From an uncultured SAR324 cluster bacterium (GTDB lineage Bacteria > SAR324 > NAC60-12), in NCBI GenBank assembly GCA_902513935.1, contig CABXOR010000011.1, forward strand, positions 1 through 39,194: a stretch of DNA of 39,194 bases. The letters run 5' to 3'. The notes beneath the pieces were generated by a model that worked only from the letters and a program-made list of their open reading frames with translations, ran no database searches and was not told where the DNA came from. Positions 30,855 through 39,194 of this stretch are shown here, in pieces. The translations under genes were made by a program, and so were the position numbers. Each line of letters begins with the position of its first letter. The first letter of the stretch is position 1.

Positions 30855-31412
30855 ATGCTCACACGCAGAAATTTATTTAAATTAGGTGCGGTCAGCGGAG
30901 TAACCCTGTTGGCGATTGAAACTTTTCATGCGTCTCTGAAAATTCCACCTGCACTTGATGGATTGGGTCATTCCTTTGAATTTTTAACTTCGGCTGATCG
31001 TGGGATCTTGTCAAAGTTTACCCCTGTTATTCTTGCAGAAGCGCTGCCCGAGTCTAATGAAGAAAGGGTATTGGCGATCAAGGAAGTAATTGTCGGCTGG
31101 GATATTGCCGTCAGCGGATTGCCTCCGTTGACTCAACAGGAAATCCGGAAGCTGTTTTTAGTGATGGACTCAAATTTTATTTTCTCTTTAACTCCACGTT
31201 TACTTACCGGAGTTACTGGAGCTTGGGACGATCCCAGGGAAATAGATGGTTTTTTAAATAATTGGCGCCTCAGTGATCCGGAAAGTTTGATCACAGGGAA
31301 TGAGCTTCGAGTCGGCTATATGGGGATGGTAGAATTAACCATGGCATCCTGGTATGCCAACCCACGTTCCTGGGAATTTTGCAGTTATGCGGGGCCCCCG
31401 GTTTTGTTTTAA
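30855..31412 (+). CDS. Tat-signal small protein, probable partner of the GMC oxidoreductase
   Basis: A 185-residue exported protein. The N-terminus MLTRRNLFKLGAVSGVTLLAI is a twin-arginine signal (RRNLFK), so it would be exported folded, probably with a bound partner. The rest is helical and resembles gluconate 2-dehydrogenase subunit 3-type or related small proteins that accompany GMC flavoproteins; that family call is tentative. The next gene is a GMC oxidoreductase without a signal of its own, which could be carried out with this subunit. ATG 30855 is chosen over an in-frame TTG at 30846. Confidence 0.65.
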   Translation: MLTRRNLFKLGAVSGVTLLAIETFHASLKIPPALDGLGHSFEFLTSADRGILSKFTPVILAEALPESNEERVLAIKEVIVGWDIAVSGLPPLTQQEIRKLFLVMDSNFIFSLTPRLLTGVTGAWDDPREIDGFLNNWRLSDPESLITGNELRVGYMGMVELTMASWYANPRSWEFCSYAGPPVLF

Positions 31413-31460
31413 GTACAATAATTATTGATGAACTCGTAAAAATTCTAAAAGTTATCCTTG

Positions 31461-31491
31461 TTTGTCTTTTTGAGCGAAGCGAAAAATATCG
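31461..31491 (+). repeat. Degenerate short interspersed repeat (GAGCGAAGCGAA type)
   Basis: TTTGTCTTTTTGAGCGAAGC then GAAAAATATC resembles the common intergenic repeat TGTCATTCTGAGCGAAGCGAAGAATC with a few changes. It lies in the 197-base gap between the Tat-signal gene and the GMC oxidoreductase. Only a fragment is present. Confidence 0.4.
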
Positions 31492-31660
31492 TATGGGCTA
31501 CTAAACTAATATTATTAATATTTTTATATAAATCGTAGAAATGGCCGCACGTAGACAGTCTCTGGATTATTCTATTGTTTCATTTCCAGATTGCTGATTA
31601 TGGTGCGGGGTGGATTTAAGAATTTTTACCAGACAGTCAAAGATAAGTGAATCAAAAAAT

Positions 31661-33256
31661 ATGATCCTTGATTTTGTGGCAGAGGGTTTCCAGCAGGGAT
31701 GGAAACATATTGACGCGTCTCGGTTGGTTGCGGATCAAACCCTTGAGGCAGATGTCGTGATTATCGGTTCCGGAGCGGGAGGAGGAAATTCTGCAGAAAT
31801 TCTGGCTCAATCTGGATTAAACGTCATCATCGTGGAAGAAGGGCCGCTTCAGACTTCAAGTGATTTTCACATGAAAGAAAATGAAGCCTATTCCAATCTT
31901 TATCAAGAATCAGCCGGAAGAAAAACTAAAGATCGCGGCATCAAAATATTTCAGGGAAGAATGGTTGGCGGTGGTACAGGAATCAACTGGACAACAAGCT
32001 TTCGCACACCTGCTGAAACACTAAAATATTGGACTGAGGAAATGGGGGTTCTTGGATTTTCGGAGGATGAAATGCTTCCCTGGTTTGAATGGTCTGAGAA
32101 ACGCTACAATATTAGGGATTGGAAGGTTCCTCCCAACGCAAATAATAGTGCGCTGGAAACAGGTTGCGAAAAACTAGGAGTTAGTTGGGGGAAGATCAGG
32201 AGAAATGTTACGGGATGTCTTAATTTGGGATATTGCGGAACAGGTTGCCCGGTCAACGCAAAACAGTCCACTTTGGTTACGACTATTCCGGGGGCATTAA
32301 AAGAGGGGGCGACTCTCATTTCAAAAGCCAGAGCGGAAACTATTGAAATCAAAAACGGAAAAATTACTGAACTAATATGCAAAGCGATGACTCCGCGCGG
32401 CAATGCCCCAGGCGTACAAAGCATAAAAATTAAAGCCAGACATTTTGTACTGGCTGCAGGATCAATTGGAAGTCCAGCCATCATGTTACGTTCTGAAAAC
32501 AAAATATTAAACCCTTATGGTTTAGTAGGAACACGGACATTTCTTCATCCTGTCAATATTTCCGGTGCCATTATGCCGTTTCCGGTCAATGGAGAATACG
32601 GTGCACCGCAAACAAGTTACTCAGACCATTACATTGAGACGCGCCTCGACAATCAAAAGTCCGGTTTCAAGCTGGAATGTCCACCATTACAACCGATGTT
32701 GGTCGCAACTGCTTTGGAGGGGCATGGTAAAGTCCATGCAGAAATCATGAGGCAGCGACCTTTTCTGCAGGTCTTGGTTGGACTTCAGCGAGACGGATTT
32801 CATCCAGAAAGCATTGGTGGAAAAGTTTACCTGAAAAGTGATGGAACTCCCGGATTGGATTATCCTGTTTCCGGATACGTATGGGAAGGAATCAGAGATG
32901 CTTTTATAGCAATGTCGGAAATCCAATTTGCTTCCGGCGCCAAAGCTGTTGCTCCTGTTCACAGGGACGCCGAGATATACTACAGCCTCGAAAAAGTTAA
33001 AAAAGAGATTGCATCTTTACCAATGGAAACTTTGAAAGCCCGTTTGTTTTCAGCGCATGTTATGGGGGGCTGCCCGATGGGTGAAAACAAAGCTAAATCG
33101 GTGGTTAATTCGAAAGGGCGTCATCATGAAGTGGAGAATCTCTCAATATTTGATGGTTCTGTGTTTCCAACATCGATTGCTGCAAATCCGATGGAATCTG
33201 TTTTTGCTGTGACTGCTAAATTCGCCACGGAACTTGCGAAGGTTTTGGTTATGTAA
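31661..33256 (+). CDS. GMC-family FAD-dependent oxidoreductase
   Basis: A flavoprotein of 531 residues (548 if the upstream in-frame GTG at 31610 is used). The FAD-binding VVIIGSGAGGGNSAEIL gives the GxGxxG fold. NWTTSFRTP, a Cys-rich segment CLNLGYCGTGCPVN (with KQSTLVTT), a LAAGSIGSPAIMLRS second FAD motif, and the C-terminal SAHVMGGCPMG and AANPMES around the active site follow. It is closest by eye to gluconate/sorbitol dehydrogenases and long-chain alcohol oxidases. No signal peptide is seen; the neighbouring Tat protein may chaperone export. No cytochrome c subunit gene is adjacent. The substrate is probably an alcohol or sugar acid, which is inference. Confidence 0.85.
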   Translation: MILDFVAEGFQQGWKHIDASRLVADQTLEADVVIIGSGAGGGNSAEILAQSGLNVIIVEEGPLQTSSDFHMKENEAYSNLYQESAGRKTKDRGIKIFQGRMVGGGTGINWTTSFRTPAETLKYWTEEMGVLGFSEDEMLPWFEWSEKRYNIRDWKVPPNANNSALETGCEKLGVSWGKIRRNVTGCLNLGYCGTGCPVNAKQSTLVTTIPGALKEGATLISKARAETIEIKNGKITELICKAMTPRGNAPGVQSIKIKARHFVLAAGSIGSPAIMLRSENKILNPYGLVGTRTFLHPVNISGAIMPFPVNGEYGAPQTSYSDHYIETRLDNQKSGFKLECPPLQPMLVATALEGHGKVHAEIMRQRPFLQVLVGLQRDGFHPESIGGKVYLKSDGTPGLDYPVSGYVWEGIRDAFIAMSEIQFASGAKAVAPVHRDAEIYYSLEKVKKEIASLPMETLKARLFSAHVMGGCPMGENKAKSVVNSKGRHHEVENLSIFDGSVFPTSIAANPMESVFAVTAKFATELAKVLVM

Positions 33257-33612
33257 AATCAAAACGGAATTGTACTCAGTACAGAGTATTTAGTATCACA
33301 TCCTGGTCTATGCCTCAGTCTGATGAACAAGCCTCTTTCTACGCTAACGGTTTAATCCGGAAAATTTCTGGTAGAATTTGATAAATGGAGACTTCTTGGT
33401 GATTTAACACTATTATGCTTGAAGGGTTTAGTAATATAGCTTAGAATGAAAAGTTGTATCTTTCTTATTGAGTATTTTTGCAGAGTATGAAATCTATTGG
33501 CGATGAGAATCTCACAGCAGAAAACAAGGACGCCCCCCCTTAATTCACTTTGGGTTAGGAAAAGAAATGAAATCATACATTTTTCAAAAAAATAGTTATT
33601 GACGGAAATTTA
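33257..33612. other. 356-base intergenic stretch before the YfgM-like gene
   Basis: There is no supported gene on either strand. A short dyad TGTACT-C-AGTACA (33271-33283) lies 15 bases after the GMC stop and could be an operator. A C-rich run (GACGCCCCCCC) lies near 33530. Nothing else recognisable. Confidence 0.5.
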
Positions 33613-34287
33613 ATGAGCGATGCAGAACAAATGAGCCGCAAAGAGTTGCTGCAGCCAAATCGTCTGGAAAAAAAGTTATTTGCATTTGCAGATCATGCAT
33701 ACCGGAAGAAACACTTGTATATCAGTGCCGCAGTTGCAGTTGTTGCATTGATTCTGGCAATATGGGGAGGTTGGAAGTATGTGCAAAATGAACGTATTAA
33801 CCAGGCAAATCAATATCATATTGCACGGGCAATGCTTACCAATCCAGTTCTTTCTGAAGATGAAAGGTTAACTCAGGGAATATCTGCTTTAAGGGATTTT
33901 GCAAAGTCTGAATCAGGCACTACACTGAGCGTACTGGCATTGATGGAATCCGGAGAGGCATATGCACGTCAGACACAAATTGATGAGTCAATTGCAGTTT
34001 TTCAGGATGTAATAAAGCATCCGGAAGCTACAACTTTTCTGCGAAATGCAGCCCGGCTAAGTTTGGCTGCCTTGTTTGAACAGCAGCAACGGTGGGACGA
34101 AGCAGGGATGATGTTGGATTCAATTAACATAGCATCATGGGAGGACGTACGTTGGCGGGCAATGGCTAGGATAGCAATTGCTAAAGGAGAAACTGAAAAG
34201 GCAAAAAATTTACTTGAGCAGTTATTGAAAAAAGCTCCTGATTCCGTCTTTCTCCAGGAAACTGAGGTTTTACTTTTGTCACTTTAA
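33613..34287 (+). CDS. YfgM-like tetratricopeptide protein with one membrane anchor
   Basis: A 224-residue protein. A short charged cytoplasmic N-terminus is followed by one membrane segment (about 36-54) and then TPR-like helices including YARQTQIDESIAVFQDVIKH and AALFEQQQRWDEAGMMLDSI. The layout matches YfgM/TPR_21 proteins, which sit at the SecYEG translocon and assist periplasmic folding in E. coli. No bamB or hisS gene, the usual neighbours, is nearby, so the family call rests on architecture only. Confidence 0.65.
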   Translation: MSDAEQMSRKELLQPNRLEKKLFAFADHAYRKKHLYISAAVAVVALILAIWGGWKYVQNERINQANQYHIARAMLTNPVLSEDERLTQGISALRDFAKSESGTTLSVLALMESGEAYARQTQIDESIAVFQDVIKHPEATTFLRNAARLSLAALFEQQQRWDEAGMMLDSINIASWEDVRWRAMARIAIAKGETEKAKNLLEQLLKKAPDSVFLQETEVLLLSL

Positions 34288-34340
34288 CCAGTTTGTGAGT
34301 TATATAATATCGTAAGGTGCTGATAATATTGACTGCATCA

Positions 34341-34369
34341 TGTGATCTCGGCCGAGGGGAGAGATCACA
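34341..34369. repeat. 9-bp inverted repeat
   Basis: TGTGATCTC (34341-34349) and GAGATCACA (34361-34369) pair perfectly around an 11-base loop. It lies in the gap after the YfgM-like gene. A run of A, not T, follows on the plus strand, so it is not a classical terminator in that direction. Confidence 0.45.
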
Positions 34370-34462
34370 AAAAGTTCTGAAATTCTATAACAACCCTCGC
34401 ATACGTGCTGGATGACACGATAAAACTCGTGACTGTCGACTTAACCAATTATTAAAAAAAAA

Positions 34463-34702
34463 ATGAAAGAAAGTTATCTGAATTTGATGGAAGAACACAA
34501 ACAGGATGAAAAGGTCAACTTGTTTGAAAAAGTTATAACCATGACCAAACGGGCTAAATCTCTGTATAGCCTTGAAGAATCAGCTCGCGCCGGACTAAAA
34601 CATAAGCCTACTTTTCAAGCCATTCTGGAAAATAATGAAGGACGTCTGACAATGAAAAAAGTTCAAACCGAAAATTTGAAAGAGGACTCCGATCAGGCAT
34701 AA
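34463..34702 (+). CDS. rpoZ: Probable RNA polymerase omega subunit (RpoZ-like)
   Basis: A 79-residue protein. The segment NLFEKVITMTKRAKSL followed by HKPTFQAILENNEGRL lines up by eye with the omega pattern NRF-x-LV-x-x-A-x-KRARQL ... KP-x-x-x-A-L-x-E-I-x-x-G-K. Spacing and total length fit omega, which helps assemble RNA polymerase and carries one ppGpp site in E. coli. The usual gmk and spoT neighbours are absent; it lies between the YfgM-like and the large membrane-protein genes. The match is weak in places (no leading MARVT), so an unrelated small helical protein is possible. Confidence 0.5.
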   Translation: MKESYLNLMEEHKQDEKVNLFEKVITMTKRAKSLYSLEESARAGLKHKPTFQAILENNEGRLTMKKVQTENLKEDSDQA

Positions 34703-34759
34703 ACGGAATACTACTAAAATGGAATCCTGCCCATTGAAACCTGAAAGCTAAAAAACGGA

Positions 34760-36442
34760 ATGCGGGAATCAGTCAATTTGACGCAGTCCTTTTCGCGAAT
34801 TCTACGCGCACTACTTACTCGCTCACGTTCACAGTATGCGGCTCTGATGGTTTTTTCAGGAATGCTGCTTGCTGATTCCCTTTTTCGAATTTACCTTTTT
34901 CCTCTCTATAATAATTTCCTGCTTAAAATTGGAGCAAATCCGGTCTGGTCAGATCTTGATGTCGGTTTTGCGCCTATAGTCTGGCTTTCTTTCTTTGCCA
35001 TCATCTTAGGAAGTCTAACAATCGTCATCACATTTGCCTCCCAAAATGTACCGAAACTGATTGATTTATACATGGATCATTGGCCCAGTCTATTTTTTGT
35101 CTGGTGGGCCGCAGCGTGTCTGATACATGCTTTCACAATCAAGATCTTTTCGGAAGCCGGAGTTGAAATAGTATCCAGCCTCATATTTAATTACCACGTG
35201 TTACTTGCTGTTTCACTGGTGATTGGCTTCCCTTTTGTTTTATCCATTCTCAAATCTACCAAAACCTCTAATGTAATCGAAAACTTACTGGAGGGTAGTT
35301 ATGCCAAGTTTAAGCTTTTAGCTAAAAAAGGTCCCACTGGAATAATATCGCAGGAAGAACACGCAAAAATTCAGTCCCATTTATTTGAAGAACTCAATCA
35401 ACTAATGGATTTGTTGGTCTTTGTTCCATACAAAGAACCAAAATCACAAATTATAGAAGGAATTGGCAAATTACTAAGATATTACGTGAAGTTAAAACCA
35501 AAATTTCCTGAAGACTTTTATAAAATTGATCAACAGATTCGTGATGATATTTCTTTCCGGACTTTGAAAAGTTTATTGGCGGAAGTTGAAAAATCTCACA
35601 CATTTTATGAACAGAAGAGCTTTAGAATGATAGGAAATGTATACAACGTCTTTCTTGATAATGGAGAGTTCGATCTTTCTACTTTGTGTGTGGAACAATT
35701 GAGCCAGGTGGGAAAAACGGCTATGGAATGTGACGACCAGGAACTGATTGAAGTAATCACGGTTCGTCTTAACACTTACTTTAGATTTGCACTAAAACAC
35801 GGTCAGCACAATAATGAACCTCGCAATTTATATAATCTTGTTTTTTATTATGGACAGTTTCTCAGCTACCTGGTGGAACACCGGGAAGTGGACCGGGTTA
35901 AGACGTGTATAGGTTATTTTGTATTTTATGGACAACAGTGTTTTAACGCAATTCCACGAGCACGTTCCTTATCTTTTATTTTAGACATTCTTGCTTCTGA
36001 AATGGAGAAACTAATGCAGAAAATCTATCAGAATAATTGGGAAAGAAAACTGCAGCAGGAATTACTGCAAAAGTTTTTATTGTTTGATAATTTTCAAGAT
36101 ATGGACAAAGAAATGGCGAAACAATTCTTTAGTCAAAATCATGGCATTCGGCTTTTACATATTGGTTTGGCCTTGTTTTATCTCAATCAGAATGAAAAAG
36201 AGTTTGCTGAAACAATTGCAAAAGATACTCTACAAGATCTTTTATTAATGGGAGAACCACTGTTTTCCAAAACTATGGATACTATTTTTGCAAGACTTCA
36301 GTTTTCTGGAGCAAAATTCTGGGAAGATACAGACCGTGGAAATGTGAATATTTATTACACACCATATCAACATGAAATAGAGAATTTTAAGAAATTGCAA
36401 GTGAAGTTTAAGCTTGAAAGTCAAAAAAAGATTCCTGTATGA
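34760..36442 (+). CDS. Unrecognised four-helix membrane protein with a large cytoplasmic helical domain
   Basis: A 560-residue protein I do not recognise. Four probable membrane helices lie in the first third (about 28-48, 72-93, 108-128, 142-164). The remaining 390 residues are charged, helical and soluble, with repeated FxxxLNxLMDLL-like and YFVFYGQQ-like stretches but no catalytic motif I can name. The positive-inside pattern puts the C-terminal domain in the cytoplasm. It begins 57 bases after the RpoZ-like gene and stands 154 bases before the HTH/AbrB gene. A structural or signalling membrane role is possible. Confidence 0.6.
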   Translation: MRESVNLTQSFSRILRALLTRSRSQYAALMVFSGMLLADSLFRIYLFPLYNNFLLKIGANPVWSDLDVGFAPIVWLSFFAIILGSLTIVITFASQNVPKLIDLYMDHWPSLFFVWWAAACLIHAFTIKIFSEAGVEIVSSLIFNYHVLLAVSLVIGFPFVLSILKSTKTSNVIENLLEGSYAKFKLLAKKGPTGIISQEEHAKIQSHLFEELNQLMDLLVFVPYKEPKSQIIEGIGKLLRYYVKLKPKFPEDFYKIDQQIRDDISFRTLKSLLAEVEKSHTFYEQKSFRMIGNVYNVFLDNGEFDLSTLCVEQLSQVGKTAMECDDQELIEVITVRLNTYFRFALKHGQHNNEPRNLYNLVFYYGQFLSYLVEHREVDRVKTCIGYFVFYGQQCFNAIPRARSLSFILDILASEMEKLMQKIYQNNWERKLQQELLQKFLLFDNFQDMDKEMAKQFFSQNHGIRLLHIGLALFYLNQNEKEFAETIAKDTLQDLLLMGEPLFSKTMDTIFARLQFSGAKFWEDTDRGNVNIYYTPYQHEIENFKKLQVKFKLESQKKIPV

Positions 36443-36596
36443 AATGAGGCAGACTATTATAAATAGTTGCAGAATTAAATAAATTCTTGTGTCCTGGAAA
36501 AAATTGGATTATACTTCAAACTAAACTGTTAATTTTGCTTAGTTTTGAAAAGAAGGACAGATATTTAGGATATGTTTTCTAATAAAAAGGATTGAT

Positions 36597-36959
36597 ATGA
36601 AAAGAGATGCAGAATTTTTAAGAAAGGTGACAGAGCTTGCTTCTAAAAATAACATGGGTGCAACAGCAAAGGCTTTAAAAATTCCGGTTTATACATTAAA
36701 GGCCCGCTTGTTGAGTGCCGCAATGAAACTTGGAGAAATTCCGCCTCAGTTTGCTAAAACAAGAGTTGTAAAAAAAGTTTCAAAGGCAAAAAAACGTAAA
36801 CACCTGGATACAGTTAGAGCATCAGGTAAAGCCGGAAGTTCGAGGCGTGTGATAATTCCACAACAGATTTTTCAAGAGTTGGATTGGAATAAAGGCGATA
36901 AGATTGTGATTCGACGTTCAGGCAAAAACAAAATTGTAATAGAAAAATCGGCAGGATAA
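36597..36959 (+). CDS. Small DNA-binding protein: N-terminal HTH-like region plus C-terminal AbrB-like domain
   Basis: A 120-residue basic protein. Residues 5-45 (VTELASKNNMGATAKALKIP and on) look like a helix-turn-helix. Residues 54-72 are a Lys-rich linker. Residues 82-118 match the swapped-hairpin AbrB/MazE/SpoVT fold: SSRRVIIPQQIFQELDWNKG and DKIVIRRSGKNKIVIEK. In antitoxins and AbrB-type regulators this domain dimerises and binds DNA, normally alone. No toxin gene accompanies it on either side, so a toxin-antitoxin role is not supported. AAAAAGGATTG precedes ATG 36597. Confidence 0.62.
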   Translation: MKRDAEFLRKVTELASKNNMGATAKALKIPVYTLKARLLSAAMKLGEIPPQFAKTRVVKKVSKAKKRKHLDTVRASGKAGSSRRVIIPQQIFQELDWNKGDKIVIRRSGKNKIVIEKSAG

Positions 36960-37022
36960 TAAGCTTCTTTTTAAGCACTCTTTAATTTTTTGTATGAGTG
37001 TTCCCCCCTTCATTTTGGATAG

Positions 37023-37055
37023 CAGTTGAAGGCTCGTGGTCGAGGGTTTCAACTG
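37023..37055. repeat. 8-bp inverted repeat before hemB
   Basis: CAGTTGAA (37023-37030) and TTCAACTG (37048-37055) pair exactly, with a 17-base loop. It lies between the HTH/AbrB gene and hemB, about 33 bases before the hemB ATG. It may be a weak terminator of the upstream gene or a leader hairpin of hemB; no T-run follows. Confidence 0.4.
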
Positions 37056-37067
37056 TTGACTATTTAA

Positions 37068-39194
<2,127 letters not shown>

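Noticed and set aside
33352..33576. Minus-strand open frame of 74 codons in the gap before the YfgM-like gene
   Set aside because: It has low-complexity composition, no ribosome site and no recognisable motif; probably chance.
36597..36959. Toxin-antitoxin antitoxin
   Set aside because: The AbrB-like fold occurs in antitoxins, but neither adjacent gene is a toxin: one is the large membrane protein and the other is hemB.

Overview
This 39.2 kb window is moderately AT-rich bacterial chromosome with dense, operon-like gene packing (many ATGA or TGATG start/stop overlaps). The gene set is that of a free-living Gram-negative heterotroph: periplasmic binding proteins with signal peptides, a lipoprotein, HemJ, several ABC importers, an FdhD protein and a Mo/W cofactor set. 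By inference only, I would place it among marine proteobacteria of deltaproteobacterial or SAR324-like character. No rRNA, tRNA, CRISPR array, integrase or transposase gene was seen, so most of the window reads as core or metabolic chromosome, not as a mobile island.

Layout. 1-957: the tail of an unknown gene and a convergent metallophosphoesterase. 1234-5283: a plus-strand tungsten/molybdenum cofactor operon, moeA-tupA-tupB-tupC-mobB, in which tupA carries a +1 frameshift in a G5 run. 5460-7665: an orphan helix-turn-helix gene, a 592-base non-coding stretch with a decayed palindromic repeat and two strong hairpins, then fdhD. 7795-9878: an alpha/beta hydrolase followed by an enoyl-CoA hydratase-like gene. 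9990-10838: rplM-rpsI. 11232-13515: a cNMP-receiver-GGDEF protein divergent from a PrsW-type membrane protease. 13641-16890 (minus): a MoeA/substrate-binding-domain fusion, hemJ and a lipoprotein. 17292-21683 (minus): phnD-phnC-phnE-phnE and a HAD phosphatase.

21922-29126 (plus): an acyl-CoA ligase followed by livG-livH-livM-livK-livF, an importer/activation module. 29153-33256: an Asp/Glu racemase-family protein, mazG, a Tat-exported small protein and a GMC oxidoreductase. 33613-36959: a YfgM-like protein, a probable RNA polymerase omega subunit, an unrecognised four-helix membrane protein and an HTH/AbrB-like fusion. 37089-39194: hemB and a dihydroorotase gene that runs off the window.

Themes. 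Three separate loci serve pterin-metal enzymes: the tup operon, fdhD and the second MoeA. No molybdo- or tungstoenzyme is present in the window. Both import operons place a hairpin directly after the binding-protein gene (a terminator-like hairpin plus a UUCG hairpin after phnD, and an 11-bp stem after livK), consistent with raised expression of the binding protein. At least two, probably three, decayed copies of a short interspersed palindromic repeat sit in gene gaps. I found no clear new multi-gene system. The least explained items are the 33.6-37.0 kb cluster, the HTH/AbrB fusion, the MoeA fusion, and the structured 592-base gap.
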